64,000 bases of DNA from Streptomyces sp. NBC_01571 (GCF_026339875.1 NZ_JAPEPZ010000001.1:5332001-5396000); one strand, 5' to 3'. Counted from the stretch's first letter, positions 53,487 through 63,319 are shown. Numbers and translations: made by a program. Notes: a model not told the origin generated them from the sequence alone.

Positions 53487-54976
53487 CCGCGCTGCGCCCC
53501 GAGCGCGAGTCCGGCGCCGCCTACGGCGCCGCCGGAGGAGACGGGTCCTCGTACGGGCAGCAGCCGTACGGGGCGCCCGGGGCGTTCGAGGGCGCGATCG
53601 AGCAGCTGGCGGACCCGCTCACCGATCCTCTTCCGGGCACGGCCCCCGCTCCCGGCCGCACACCTCCCGTCCACACCGCCCCCGGCCATGCCGTTCCGGC
53701 CGCGCCCACCGCCGGGCCGCAGGCCGGTCCGGGGCAGCAGTGGCCCGGCCACCATCAGTACGCGGGGGACGGCTCCGCCGGGTACGCGCGGGACTGGCAG
53801 GGGGCGGCGCAGGGCGGCTACGACGGCGCGCGGCAACGGCAGCCGTACGCGGAACCGGCGACGACCGCCATGCCGGCCTTCCAGGAGTCCGCGCCCCCGT
53901 ACGGGGCCTCCACGGCTCCGCCCCCGTACACGCCGCCCCCAACCCCGTCCGCGCCCGTGTACGGGGCCTCCACGGCCTCGTCCGGTCCGGTGCCCGGTCC
54001 GGGCTACGGCGGCGTACCTCCGACGGCGGCCCGGCCGCTGGACGACGAGACCGTGGCGCTGCGGGCCTCGGAGGTCTCGGAGGCCCGGCTCATGGCCGCG
54101 CCCAAGACGCGTACCGACGCCGCGGACGATTCGGCAGCCGTGCCCGGGGGCCGCGCGGCCCGACGCAAGGCCGCACGGCGCCATGGGCGCCACGGAGGCC
54201 CCCCGGAGTCCCTGGAGTCCCAGACGCCCCAGGAAGGGGCGCAGGAGGCCTCTGGGGCGCCGCTGAGCCGTGTGGCGGCCCGCCGGGCCGCCCAGGCGCG
54301 GAAGCCCGGCGCGGCGGTCGTCGTGAGCCGGATGGTCGGCGAGGTCTTCATCACCACCGGCGTCCTGATGCTGCTGTTCGTGACCTACCAGCTGTGGTGG
54401 TCGAACGTCCGGGCGCACCAGCAGGCCGGCAGCGCCGCGCACCACCTCCAGGAGGACTGGGCGAGCGGCAAGCGGAGCCCGGGGACGTTCGAGCCGGGAC
54501 AGGGCTTCGCCATCCTGCACATCCCGAAGCTGGACGTCGTCGCGCCGATCGCGGAGGGCACGAGCAAGACGAAGGTGCTCGACCGCGGCATGGTGGGCCA
54601 CTACGGCGAGGGCAGTCTCAAGACGGCGATGCCGGACGCCAAGACGGGCAACTTCGGCCTCGCGGGCCACCGCAACACGCACGGTGAACCGTTCCGCTAC
54701 ATCAACCGCCTCAAGCCGGGCGACGCGATCGTCGTCGAGACGCAGGACGACTACTTCGTCTACAAGATGGCGTCGATCCTGCCGGTGACGTCCCCTTCGA
54801 ACACAAGTGTGCTGGCTCCCGTCCCCAAGGGGTCCGGATTCACGGGGCCAGGCCGCTACATCACCCTGACCACCTGCACGCCGGAATTCACCAGCAAATA
54901 CCGGATGATCGTGTGGGGCAAGATGGTCGAGGAACGCCCGCGCAGCAAGGGCAAGCCGGACGCCCTCATCGGCTAG
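53483..54976 (+). CDS. Class E sortase with long disordered N terminus (second of three)
   Basis: 497 residues, GTG 53483 overlapping the amidotransferase stop (GTGA). Residues 1-280 are Pro/Gly/Ala/Tyr-rich cytoplasmic low complexity with repeated PYGA and APVYGAST-like units, ending in a basic patch (RAARRKAARRHGRHG). A membrane helix (about 290-310, VFITTGVLMLLFVTYQLWW) precedes the sortase domain with His396 (LAGHRNTHGEPF), Cys465 (ITLTTCTP) and Arg474 (YRMIVWG). The N-terminal region is far longer than in ordinary sortases (about 200-250 residues). Confidence 0.92.
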   Translation: MTALRPERESGAAYGAAGGDGSSYGQQPYGAPGAFEGAIEQLADPLTDPLPGTAPAPGRTPPVHTAPGHAVPAAPTAGPQAGPGQQWPGHHQYAGDGSAGYARDWQGAAQGGYDGARQRQPYAEPATTAMPAFQESAPPYGASTAPPPYTPPPTPSAPVYGASTASSGPVPGPGYGGVPPTAARPLDDETVALRASEVSEARLMAAPKTRTDAADDSAAVPGGRAARRKAARRHGRHGGPPESLESQTPQEGAQEASGAPLSRVAARRAAQARKPGAAVVVSRMVGEVFITTGVLMLLFVTYQLWWSNVRAHQQAGSAAHHLQEDWASGKRSPGTFEPGQGFAILHIPKLDVVAPIAEGTSKTKVLDRGMVGHYGEGSLKTAMPDAKTGNFGLAGHRNTHGEPFRYINRLKPGDAIVVETQDDYFVYKMASILPVTSPSNTSVLAPVPKGSGFTGPGRYITLTTCTPEFTSKYRMIVWGKMVEERPRSKGKPDALIG

Positions 54977-55059
54977 GCGCATCCAGCGGTGCGCTGTCGG
55001 CCCCTCGGGCGACGAGCACGTGAGACAACCTGAGACAGACCAGACGGGGCAGATGCACA

Positions 55060-55806
55060 GTGGCAGCGAGGACCGACCACGACGAGCGCACCGACGCCGA
55101 CGCCGAGGCGCCCGCACCGAAAAGGCGTGGTCCCGGCCGGATCGCGATGGCGGTCAGTGTCTTCGGCGAACTCCTCATCACCGCGGGCCTGGTGCTCGGC
55201 CTCTTCGTCGTCTACTCGCTGTGGTGGACGAACGTCGTCGCGGACCGCACGGCGCACCAGCAGGGCGACAAGGTCCGTGACAACTGGGCGGCGGCGGACA
55301 AGGGCCCCGGCGCGCTGGACACCAAGGACGGCATCGGCTTCCTGCACGTCCCGTCCATGAAGAACGGTGAGGTGCTCGTCGAGAAGGGCACCTCCACGGA
55401 GATCCTCAACGACGGCGTCGCCGGCTACTACATGGACCCCGTCAAGTCGTCCCTGCCGATGACCGGCAAGAACGGCAACTTCACGCTCGCCGCCCACCGC
55501 GACGGCCACGGCGCCAAGTTCCACAACATCGACAAGGTGGAGAAGGGCGACCCGATCGTCTTCGAGACCAGGGACAAGTGGTACGTCTACAAGGTCTTCG
55601 GCATCCTCCCCGAGACCTCGAAGTACAACGTGAAGGTCCTCGGCCCGGTCCCCAAGGAGTCCGGCAAGAAGAAGCCGGGCCACTACATCACCCTGACGAC
55701 CTGCACGCCCGTCTACACGTCCCGCTACCGGTACGTCGTCTGGGGCGAGCTGGAGCGCGTCGACAAGGTGGACAGCGCGCGGACACCGCCGAAGGAACTG
55801 CGCTGA
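55060..55806 (+). CDS. Class E sortase (third of three)
   Basis: 248 residues, GTG 55060. Short charged N terminus, membrane helix at about 32-55 (SVFGELLITAGLVLGLFVVYSLWW), catalytic His146 (LAAHRDGHG), Cys215 (ITLTTCTP) and Arg224 (YRYVVWG). It shares with the second sortase the pattern ...GE(V/L)xIT(T/A)G...LWW, ITLTTCTP and a GPVPKxSG loop, so these two are recent relatives, while the first sortase is more distant. In S. coelicolor two adjacent class E sortases act on chaplins and are needed for aerial growth; these are the likely counterparts. Confidence 0.93.
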   Translation: MAARTDHDERTDADAEAPAPKRRGPGRIAMAVSVFGELLITAGLVLGLFVVYSLWWTNVVADRTAHQQGDKVRDNWAAADKGPGALDTKDGIGFLHVPSMKNGEVLVEKGTSTEILNDGVAGYYMDPVKSSLPMTGKNGNFTLAAHRDGHGAKFHNIDKVEKGDPIVFETRDKWYVYKVFGILPETSKYNVKVLGPVPKESGKKKPGHYITLTTCTPVYTSRYRYVVWGELERVDKVDSARTPPKELR

Positions 55807-55827
55807 CACCGCCGAACGCACTGCGCT
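55782..55827. repeat. 23-bp tandem duplication across a sortase stop codon
   Basis: Copies at 55782-55804 and 55805-55827 differ at 2 positions. The stop codon (55804-55806) lies at the junction; the second copy is untranslated. Confidence 0.8.
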
Positions 55828-55928
55828 GAGCCGCCGCCCCGCAGCTCGCGGGCGGGGTCCGGGCACGGAACCGGTGCTCCCGAGGCCGTGGCGCGCGAGA
55901 TTCCCGGCGAGGCGCCGCACACACGACA

Positions 55929-55963
55929 GATCCCCGGTACCTCGTGACGAGGTACCGGGGATC
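55929..55963. terminator. Bidirectional hairpin between sortase and pknB
   Basis: A perfect 16-bp stem (GATCCCCGGTACCTCG and complement) with TGA loop between convergent genes. Confidence 0.9.
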
Positions 55964-56001
55964 CGCTGTACGGAAGGGGCGGCGACGGCCCCGGGGACCA
56001 C

Positions 56002-57990
56002 CTACCCGGTGACACCACCGAAGAAGTTGGTGCCGCCGTCGTTGCCGCCGTTGTTCCCGCCGCCGCCGATGGTGGTCAGGGTGATCGCCGCGTTCGGGTC
56101 CGCCTGGCCCTGCTGCGGGTTCTGTGCGATGACGCGGGCGTTGTCGCCCTGATCGCCCTGCACCTGGATGTTGTTGAAGCCGTTCTGCTGCAGGATCTGC
56201 TTGGCCTGCTGAAGGGTCCGGTTCGCGACGTTCGGGATGTCCTTCTGCGGGCTCTGGACCTTCTTGCCGATCTGGATGTTCACCGTGGAGTTCTTGTCGG
56301 CCGAGCTGCCCGCCTGCGGACTGGTCGAGATGACCTTGCCGACCTGGGCGTCGTCCGCGGTGTCCACCTCGGTGCAGTTGCCGGCCAGGTTGCTCGCGGT
56401 CATCTGCGCCTTGGCCGCCTCACAGCTCTGGCCCGTCACGTCCGGCACAGTGGACTTCTCCTGCGCCTTGGCGATGGTGAGGGTGATCGTCGAACCCTTC
56501 TGCACCTCCGTGCCGAGCTTCGGGTCCTGGTCCAGGACCGTGTTCGGGTCCTCCGTGGAGATCTGGGGCTTCGTCTTGACCTGGAACCGGTAGCCGTCGC
56601 CCTCGAGCTTCGCCTTGGCGTCGTCGAGGCTCTGGCCGGTCACACCGGGCACGACCACCTTCGGCGCGCCGGTCGAGACCACCAGGTCGACGGTGTCGCC
56701 CTTCTTGACGTCCGCGCCGGCCTTCGGGTCCTGGTCACAGACGCTGCCCTTGGGCTGGGCCTCGCACGGCTTCTTGGTGGTCGTCACCGTCAGTTCGACG
56801 TTGGCGGCCATCGCCTTGGCGTCGCCCAGGGTCTGGCCGACGAAGTTCGGGGCGGCGAAGGGCTTGTTGCCGTCGCTGCTGCCGCTGAAGGCCCACTTGC
56901 CGATCAGGATCGCGCCGATGAGGACCAGGACCCCCGCCACGACCAGCAGGATCGTCGAGGTGTTCGACTTCTTCTGCTGACGGCGCCGGGGCGGACGGTC
57001 GTCGTAGCCGCCGAAGCCGCCGTCGTCCGGGTTCATCGGGGGAAGCATGGAGGTGGCCTGGGCGTCCGTGGAGCGCAGGGCCGTGGTGGCCTGGTCGTTC
57101 GGGTAGCCGCCGTAGCCGACCGAGCCCATGGCGGCGGTGGCCGCGACCGGCTGGCCGTCGAGGCAGGCCTCGATGTCCTGGCGCATCTCGTCGGCGGACT
57201 GGTACCGGTAGTCCGGGTCCTTGACGAGCGCCTTCAGCACGATCGCGTCCATCTCGGGCGTGATCTCGGGGTCGAAGACGCTCGGCGGCTGCGGCTCCTC
57301 CCGTACGTGCTGGTAGGCGACCGCGACCGGCGAGTCGCCCACGAACGGCGGGCGGACCGTCAGCAGCTCGTAGAGGAGGCAGCCGGTGGAGTAGAGGTCG
57401 CTTCGCGCGTCCACCTGCTCGCCCTTGGCCTGCTCCGGGGAGAGGTACTGGGCGGTGCCGATGACCGCGGCCGTCTGCGTCATCGTCATGCCGGCGTCGC
57501 CCATGGCGCGGGCGATGCCGAAGTCCATCACCTTGACCTGGCCGTTGCGCGTCAGCATGACGTTCGCGGGCTTGATGTCGCGGTGGACGATCCCGGCGCG
57601 GTGGGAGTACTCCAGGGCCTGGAGGATCCCGATGGTCATCTCCATGGACCGCTCGGGCAGCAGTCTGCGTCCCGAGTGGAGCAGCTCACGCAGGGTGGAA
57701 CCGTCCACGTACTCCATCACGATGTACGGGATGGAGATGCCCTCGATGTAGTCCTCACCCGTGTCGTACACGGCGACGATCGCGGGATGGTTGAGCGAGG
57801 CGGCCGACTGGGCCTCCCGGCGGAACCGGGCCTGGAACGACGGGTCGCGTGCGAGGTCCGCTCGCAGCGTCTTCACCGCCACGGTGCGACCGAGCCGGGT
57901 GTCATGGGCGAGATGGACCTCCGCCATGCCACCACGGCCGAGCACCTGGCCCAGCTCGTACCGGCCGCCGAGGCGACGCGGCTCTTCCAT
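56002..57990 (-). CDS. pknB: PASTA-domain serine/threonine protein kinase PknB
   Basis: Growth- and division-linked kinase that senses peptidoglycan or lipid II. 662 residues, ATG 57990. Kinase domain 11-275 with GRGGMAEV loop, VAVK (Lys40), HRDIKPAN (Asp138), DFG (156-158) and activation-loop TMTQTAAVIGTAQY. A juxtamembrane linker leads to a membrane helix at about 345-366 (ILLVVAGVLVLIGAIL), then four PASTA repeats to about 650, and a Gly/Asn tail. It heads the minus-strand cluster but is separated from pbpA by 170 bp. No second kinase (PknA) gene lies here. Confidence 0.97.
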   Translation of the reverse strand: MEEPRRLGGRYELGQVLGRGGMAEVHLAHDTRLGRTVAVKTLRADLARDPSFQARFRREAQSAASLNHPAIVAVYDTGEDYIEGISIPYIVMEYVDGSTLRELLHSGRRLLPERSMEMTIGILQALEYSHRAGIVHRDIKPANVMLTRNGQVKVMDFGIARAMGDAGMTMTQTAAVIGTAQYLSPEQAKGEQVDARSDLYSTGCLLYELLTVRPPFVGDSPVAVAYQHVREEPQPPSVFDPEITPEMDAIVLKALVKDPDYRYQSADEMRQDIEACLDGQPVAATAAMGSVGYGGYPNDQATTALRSTDAQATSMLPPMNPDDGGFGGYDDRPPRRRQQKKSNTSTILLVVAGVLVLIGAILIGKWAFSGSSDGNKPFAAPNFVGQTLGDAKAMAANVELTVTTTKKPCEAQPKGSVCDQDPKAGADVKKGDTVDLVVSTGAPKVVVPGVTGQSLDDAKAKLEGDGYRFQVKTKPQISTEDPNTVLDQDPKLGTEVQKGSTITLTIAKAQEKSTVPDVTGQSCEAAKAQMTASNLAGNCTEVDTADDAQVGKVISTSPQAGSSADKNSTVNIQIGKKVQSPQKDIPNVANRTLQQAKQILQQNGFNNIQVQGDQGDNARVIAQNPQQGQADPNAAITLTTIGGGGNNGGNDGGTNFFGGVTG

Positions 57991-58160
57991 AGCTACCTAC
58001 CAGCCCTCTCCGTCGATCCCGACCGCACGCTTGTGTGGTCCGGCGGTGTGCCGTCCGGGCATACCGTACCCGGATCGACTTGTGTGACCTGGCCGAGCCC
58101 GTCACCCGATACAGGACCGGTATCGCAACGTGCACCGATGTGAAGGGGACGTGACAGGGG

Positions 58161-59651
58161 TCACTTCTTGCTGTCGATTACTGCCTTCATCACACTCTTG
58201 GCGATCGGGGCGGCGAGACCACCACCGGAGATGTCGTCCCGGTTGGCGCTCTCGTCCTCGACCACCACGGCGACGGCGACCGGAGAGCTGCCGTCGGCGA
58301 GCTTCGCGTACGAGATGAACCAGGCGTACGGGTTCGCGCTGTTGGCCACACCGTGCTGGGCGGTACCGGTCTTGCCGCCCACCGTGACGCCGTTCTCGTT
58401 GATCTGGGCGTTGGTGCCGGTGCCCTCCTTTACGACCGTCTCCATCATCGACTGAAGGATCTGGGCGTTGTCCTTGGAGAGCGGCTCGCTCAGCTTCTGC
58501 GGCTCCGTCTGCGAGATCACGTCCAGGTTCGGGGCCTGCAGCTTGTCGACCATGTACGGCTTCATGAGCGTGCCGTCGTTGGCGACCGCCGAGGCGACCA
58601 TGGCCATCTGCAGCGGGGTCGCCGCGGTCTCGAACTGGCCGATGGAGCTGAGCGCCGTCTGCGGCTTGTCCATCGACTTGGGGAAGACGGAGGCGTTCGA
58701 GCGGACCGGCGTGAACTGCTGGGCGTTGAAGCCGAACTTCTCGGCCTCCGACAGCATCTTGTCCTTGCCGAGGTCGGCGCCGATCTTGCCGAAGACGGTG
58801 TTGCAGGAGTAGCGGAGCGCGACGCGCATGGTCGCGTCCTTGCAGGGGATGCTGCCCTCGTTCTTCAGCTCGGTCCTGGTGTCCGGCAGGGTGTACGGCA
58901 GCGGTGAGTCCGTCTTCTGGTCCGCGGACGAGTACAGCCCGTTCTGCAGCGCCGCCGCCGCGGTGACCACCTTGAAGGTGGAGCCCGGCGGGTAGGTCTC
59001 GCGCAGTGCCCGGTTGAGCAGCGGGTCGTTGGGGTCGTTCTTCTTCTGCAGCTTCGTCCAGGCCTTGCCGTCGACGCTCGTCGAGTTCCCGGCGAAGGTC
59101 GAGGGGTCGTACGACGGGGTCGAGGCCAGTGCCAGGATCGCGCCGGTCTTGGGGTCGATCGCCGCGACGGCGCCCTTGCCCTGCTTCAGCAGACCCTGGT
59201 ACGCGGCCTTCTGCGCGGCGGCGTTGAGGGTGGTGACGACGTTGCCGCCCTGCTTCTTCTTGCCCGTGAGCATGTCGAGGGTGTTGCGGAAGAAGAGCCG
59301 GTCGTCGTTGCCGGTGAGGATGCCGTCGTCGATGCTCTCCAGCTGGGTGGCGCCGAAGGCCTGGGAGGCGTACCCGGTGACGGGCGCCCACATCGCGCCG
59401 TCCTTGTAGGTGCGCTTGTACTCGAAGTCGTTGATGCCGTCCTTGGCCGACTTCGCGGCCCCGGTGATCGGGTTGCCGTCGACGATGATGTCGCCGCGCG
59501 GGGTGGCGTACCGCTCGATGGCGACGCGCCGGTTGAGCGTGTCGGTTCGCAGGCTGTCCGCCTGGACGTACTGGATGTAGTTGTCGCGGATGAGCAGGGC
59601 GAGGACGAGGAGTCCGCAGAAGATCGCGATCCGGCGCAGGGGCTTGTTCAC
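58161..59651 (-). CDS. pbpA: Penicillin-binding protein PbpA (class B transpeptidase)
   Basis: Cross-links peptidoglycan; partner of the SEDS polymerase encoded just upstream. 496 residues, GTG 59651 overlapping the SEDS stop by 4 bp. N-terminal membrane helix (about 6-24, IAIFCGLLVLALLIRDNYI), dimerisation region (ERYATPRGDI), and transpeptidase motifs STFK (Ser224, Lys227), SCN in RYSCNTVFG, and KTG in VGGKTGTAQ. A longer open frame upstream is out of phase with the SEDS gene and is not real. Confidence 0.96.
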   Translation of the reverse strand: MNKPLRRIAIFCGLLVLALLIRDNYIQYVQADSLRTDTLNRRVAIERYATPRGDIIVDGNPITGAAKSAKDGINDFEYKRTYKDGAMWAPVTGYASQAFGATQLESIDDGILTGNDDRLFFRNTLDMLTGKKKQGGNVVTTLNAAAQKAAYQGLLKQGKGAVAAIDPKTGAILALASTPSYDPSTFAGNSTSVDGKAWTKLQKKNDPNDPLLNRALRETYPPGSTFKVVTAAAALQNGLYSSADQKTDSPLPYTLPDTRTELKNEGSIPCKDATMRVALRYSCNTVFGKIGADLGKDKMLSEAEKFGFNAQQFTPVRSNASVFPKSMDKPQTALSSIGQFETAATPLQMAMVASAVANDGTLMKPYMVDKLQAPNLDVISQTEPQKLSEPLSKDNAQILQSMMETVVKEGTGTNAQINENGVTVGGKTGTAQHGVANSANPYAWFISYAKLADGSSPVAVAVVVEDESANRDDISGGGLAAPIAKSVMKAVIDSKK

Positions 59652-61096
59652 GGGCGGACCACCTGGGTCATCTCGGCGTCGGGGCTGGGCGCGGGTGCGG
59701 GGGCCGGGCGGCGTGCGGTGTCGCTGATTCTGATGAGGATGCCCATCAGCGCCCAGTTGGCGATGACGGAGGAGCCTCCGTAGGCCAGGAACGGCATCGT
59801 CATACCGGTGAGGGGGATCAGGCCCATGACGCCGCCCGCGACGACGAAGACCTGGAGTGCGAAGCCGCCGGAGAGACCGACGGCGAGGAGCTTGCCGAAC
59901 GGGTCGCGGGCCGCGAGCGCCGTACGGATGCCGCGCTCCGCGATCAGACCGTAGAGGACCAGGATCGCCATGATCCCCGCCAGGCCCAGTTCCTCGCCGA
60001 AGCTGGCGAGGATGAAGTCGGAGTTGGCGGCGAACCGGATGAGTTCGGAGTGGCCCTGTCCCCATCCGGTGCCGAGCGTGCCGCCGGAGCCGAAGGCCCA
60101 CAGGGCCTGCATGGCCTGCTCGGAGTGGAGGATGCCGTCGTGGGTTCCGGCCTGGCTGAGCTTGTACTCGTGCAGCGGGTTGAGCCAGGCCTGGACACGC
60201 GTCTGGATGTGCGGTTCGAAGCTCGCCACGCCCACGGCGCCGACCGCCGACATCAGCAGACCGAAGACGATCCAGCTGGTCCGCTCCGTGGCGACGTACA
60301 GCATGATCACGAACATGCCGAAGAACAGCAGCGAGGTACCGAGGTCGGTCTCGAAGACCAGGATCAGGATGGAGACGAACCAGACCACCAGGATCGGGCC
60401 GAGGTCGCGTCCGCGCGGCAGGTAGAGGCCCATGAAGCGGCGGCTGGCGAGGGCCAGCGCGTCGCGCTTGACCATCAGGTAGCCGGCGAAGAAGACCGCG
60501 AGGATGATCTTCGCGAACTCGCCGGGCTGGAGGGTGCCGAGGCCGGGAATCGAGATCCAGATCTTGGCGCCGTAGATGTTGGCGCCGAGCCCCGGAACCA
60601 GCGGCAGCAGGAGCAGGATCAGGGCGCCGAACATGGAGATGTAGGTGTAGCGCTGCAGGACACGGTGGTCCTTGAGGAAGATCAGTACGGCGACGAGCAG
60701 GCCGATGCCCAGCGCCGTGTACATCAGCTGGCGGGGCGCGGCAGGGGCGAAATTGGGCAGCGACCGGAGCAGCTTGGACTGGTCGAGGCGCCAGATCATC
60801 ACCAGCCCGAGCCCGTTGAGGAGCGTCGCCAGCGGCAGCAGCAGCGGGTCCGCGTACGGGGCGAACTTGCGCACCGCGAGATGGCCGACGCCGGCGAGCA
60901 GGCCGAGTCCGAGGCCGTAGCTCAGCAGGCCGGGCGGCACCGAGTCATTGATGGCCAGGCCCACGTTGGCGTAGGCGAAGACCGGGATGACGACGGCGAA
61001 CACCAACAGTGCCAGCTCGGTGTTGCGCCGGCTCGGCGTGCCGATCGACCCGATCGTCGACGTGTGGTGCGTCGGCGTGTTCGTACTACTGCTCAT
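59648..61096 (-). CDS. SEDS-family peptidoglycan polymerase (FtsW/RodA/SpoVE)
   Basis: Polytopic glycosyltransferase that polymerises lipid II. 482 residues, ATG 61096, about 10-12 membrane helices. SEDS hallmarks: PGLGANIYGAKIWISIPGLGTLQPGEFAKIIL, FETDLGTSLLFFGMFVIML, and the C-terminal LPLTGMTMPFLAYGGSS (here IPLTGMTMPFLAYGGSS). RodA-like by position (Rv0017c). Translationally coupled to pbpA, so the two should form a polymerase-transpeptidase pair. Confidence 0.95.
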   Translation of the reverse strand: MSSSTNTPTHHTSTIGSIGTPSRRNTELALLVFAVVIPVFAYANVGLAINDSVPPGLLSYGLGLGLLAGVGHLAVRKFAPYADPLLLPLATLLNGLGLVMIWRLDQSKLLRSLPNFAPAAPRQLMYTALGIGLLVAVLIFLKDHRVLQRYTYISMFGALILLLLPLVPGLGANIYGAKIWISIPGLGTLQPGEFAKIILAVFFAGYLMVKRDALALASRRFMGLYLPRGRDLGPILVVWFVSILILVFETDLGTSLLFFGMFVIMLYVATERTSWIVFGLLMSAVGAVGVASFEPHIQTRVQAWLNPLHEYKLSQAGTHDGILHSEQAMQALWAFGSGGTLGTGWGQGHSELIRFAANSDFILASFGEELGLAGIMAILVLYGLIAERGIRTALAARDPFGKLLAVGLSGGFALQVFVVAGGVMGLIPLTGMTMPFLAYGGSSVIANWALMGILIRISDTARRPAPAPAPSPDAEMTQVVRP

Positions 61097-61122
61097 GGTG
61101 TGACAGGGCCCCTCACGGCTTC

Positions 61123-62664
61123 TTACTGCTTACCGCACAGCGAGACCAGCTTCTGCTCCTCGTCGGAGAGGCTGGGGCCGGGTGTGGGAGTAGGTGCGGT
61201 CTTGGACGGGTTCGCCGACGGTGAACTCGACGAGTTCGGTGTCGGCGTCGGGCTGGACGTGGCCTTGGACGTCAGAGAGGTGGTTGTGGTTCCCGTGGTC
61301 CCACCAGCCTCGCCCTGACCGGTCTTGGCGTTGTTCTGCGTCTCGGCGGAGCGGCGCTCCGAGTCCTTCCTGCACGCGGACGCCTGCACGGCGAGCTCGT
61401 CGATCTTGGACCGGGCGTCGCTGAGACCGCCCTCCGCGATGGTCGCCTTGACCTGCTTCTGCTGGTACGGCGGCAGGTACTTGAGTTCGATCTCGGGGTG
61501 GTCCTTCTCCACCTTCGAGAGCGAGACCCAGGCCAGGTCCTGGCTGATCCCGCGGTACAGCGCGACGTGCTTGCCGTTGCTGCCGACGTAGTACTGCGTC
61601 TGCGTCCACCGGTAGCCGCCGTACGCGCCGCCGCCGATGACGGCGAGCGCGAGCACGGAGTAGAAGGATCTCTTCAGCCACTTGCGTCCGCCGCGCGGCT
61701 TGACGAAGTCCTCGTCCGAGTAGTCGGCGAAGCCGCCCGTGGGGGCGTAGCCGTCGGCGTCGCCGCTGCCGGGCGGCCCGAACTCGCCGCCGCCCTGTCC
61801 GGGCACCGGACGGCCGAGACCGGAGGCGCGGCCCGCGGGCGTCTGCATGGCGCCGTTGTCGTGCAGCTGGTGCTGGTTCTCGGCGACCGCGCCCACCACG
61901 ACGGGGGTGTCGGAGAGCTGGGCGGCCAGTGTGTCGCCGGAGTCGATGTCGAGGACGTCGGCGACGATGACGGTGATGTTGTCGGGGCCGCCGCCGCGCA
62001 GCGCGAGCTCGATGAGGTTCTGGACGGTCTCCTGCGGGCCCTGGTAGCTGGCGAGGGTGTCCTCCATCGTCTGGTGCGAGACGACGCCGGACAGTCCGTC
62101 GGAGCAGATCAGGTAGCGGTCGCCGGCGCGGACCTCGCGGATGGAGAGGTCCGGCTCGACGTGGTCGCCGCTGCCCAGCGCGCGCATCAGCAGGGAGCGC
62201 TGCGGGTGGGTGGTGGCTTCCTCCTCGGTGATGCGGCCCTCGTCGACGAGGCGCTGCACCCAGGTGTGGTCCTGGGTGATCTGCGTGAGGACGCCGTCCC
62301 GCAGCAGATAGGCGCGGGAGTCGCCGACGTGCACGAGTCCGAGGCGCTGGCCGGTCCACAGGAGGGCGGTGAGGGTGGTCCCCATGCCCTCCAGCTGGGG
62401 GTCCTCCTCGACCATCATCCTGAGCTGGTCGTTGGCCCGCTGCACGGCGGTGCCGAGCGAGGTGAGGATGTCGGAGCCGGGCACGTCGTCGTCGAGCGCC
62501 ACGATGGTGGAGATCACCTCGGAGGAGGCGACCTCACCGGCGGCCTGGCCGCCCATTCCGTCGGCGATCGCGAGCAGCCGGGGGCCGGCGTAGCCGGAGT
62601 CCTCGTTGCCCTCGCGGATCATGCCTTTGTGCGATCCGGCGGCGAAGCGCAGTGACAGACTCAT
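61123..62664 (-). CDS. PP2C-family serine/threonine phosphatase (PstP-like)
   Basis: Reverses PknB phosphorylation. 513 residues from ATG 62664; in-frame GTG 62709, GTG 62700 and ATG 62694 are alternatives that add up to 15 residues. The PP2C domain (about 1-240) has the metal motifs REGNEDSGY, LLAIADGMGGQAAGE, VHVGDSRAYLLR, LICSDGLSGVV and GGGPDNITVIV. A linker leads to one membrane helix at about 320-340 and an extracytoplasmic domain of about 170 residues with a Ser/Thr/Pro tail. 26 bp from the SEDS gene. Confidence 0.95.
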   Translation of the reverse strand: MSLSLRFAAGSHKGMIREGNEDSGYAGPRLLAIADGMGGQAAGEVASSEVISTIVALDDDVPGSDILTSLGTAVQRANDQLRMMVEEDPQLEGMGTTLTALLWTGQRLGLVHVGDSRAYLLRDGVLTQITQDHTWVQRLVDEGRITEEEATTHPQRSLLMRALGSGDHVEPDLSIREVRAGDRYLICSDGLSGVVSHQTMEDTLASYQGPQETVQNLIELALRGGGPDNITVIVADVLDIDSGDTLAAQLSDTPVVVGAVAENQHQLHDNGAMQTPAGRASGLGRPVPGQGGGEFGPPGSGDADGYAPTGGFADYSDEDFVKPRGGRKWLKRSFYSVLALAVIGGGAYGGYRWTQTQYYVGSNGKHVALYRGISQDLAWVSLSKVEKDHPEIELKYLPPYQQKQVKATIAEGGLSDARSKIDELAVQASACRKDSERRSAETQNNAKTGQGEAGGTTGTTTTSLTSKATSSPTPTPNSSSSPSANPSKTAPTPTPGPSLSDEEQKLVSLCGKQ

Positions 62665-62784
62665 GCGCACCTCGCCCGTCGGCTCCGGGTACATCCGCAC
62701 GGTGCCCACCCTCCGGTCGGGAGCGCGCCGGGGTCCTTCGTGTGGACCGCCGCTGCGTGCTCGCTCCGCTCGCTCATTGTCGTA

Positions 62785-63309
62785 CTACTTCCGCAGCTCG
62801 ATGACGGTCTTGCCGATGCGGATGGGCGCACCCAGCGGGATCGGCGTGGGAGTCGTCAGTCGGCTCCGGTCGAGATACGTGCCGTTGGTGGAGCCGAGAT
62901 CCTCGACGATCCACTGGCCGTCCCGGTCCGGGTAGATCCTGGCATGGCGGCTGGACGCGTAGTCGTCGTCCAGCACGATGGTGCTGTCGTGCGCGCGGCC
63001 GAGCGTGATGGTCTGCCCCTGGAGCGCGACCGTCGTGCCCGTGAGAGTGCCCTCGGAGACGACGAGTTTGGTGGGGGCGCCGCGGCGCTGGCGTCCGCCG
63101 CCGCTCGGCGCCGCCTGCTGGCGCTGCGGCGGTGGCGCCGCAGCCTGGCGCGCGGCCTGTTGCGGCCTGGCGGCGTCCCTGCGCGAGCCGCGCTGTGTGA
63201 CACGCGTTCCGAACAGGTCGCTGCGGATGACCTGCACGGCCACGATCACGAACAGCCACAGTACGGCCAGGAAACCCAGCCGCATGACCGTGAGGGTCAG
63301 CTCTGACAT
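62785..63309 (-). CDS. fhaB: FHA-domain membrane protein FhaB (FipA-like)
   Basis: 174 residues, ATG 63309. N-terminal membrane helix (about 5-27, LTVMRLGFLAVLWLFVIVAVQVI), an Arg/Gln/Pro linker, and an FHA phosphothreonine-binding domain (about 85-172) with LGRAHDSTIVLDD, ASSRHARIY and LGSTNGTYLD. Orthologous by position to Rv0019c. It should bring phosphorylated PknB or division proteins together at the membrane. Confidence 0.95.
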   Translation of the reverse strand: MSELTLTVMRLGFLAVLWLFVIVAVQVIRSDLFGTRVTQRGSRRDAARPQQAARQAAAPPPQRQQAAPSGGGRQRRGAPTKLVVSEGTLTGTTVALQGQTITLGRAHDSTIVLDDDYASSRHARIYPDRDGQWIVEDLGSTNGTYLDRSRLTTPTPIPLGAPIRIGKTVIELRK

Positions 63310-63319
63310 TGCCCCCGCT

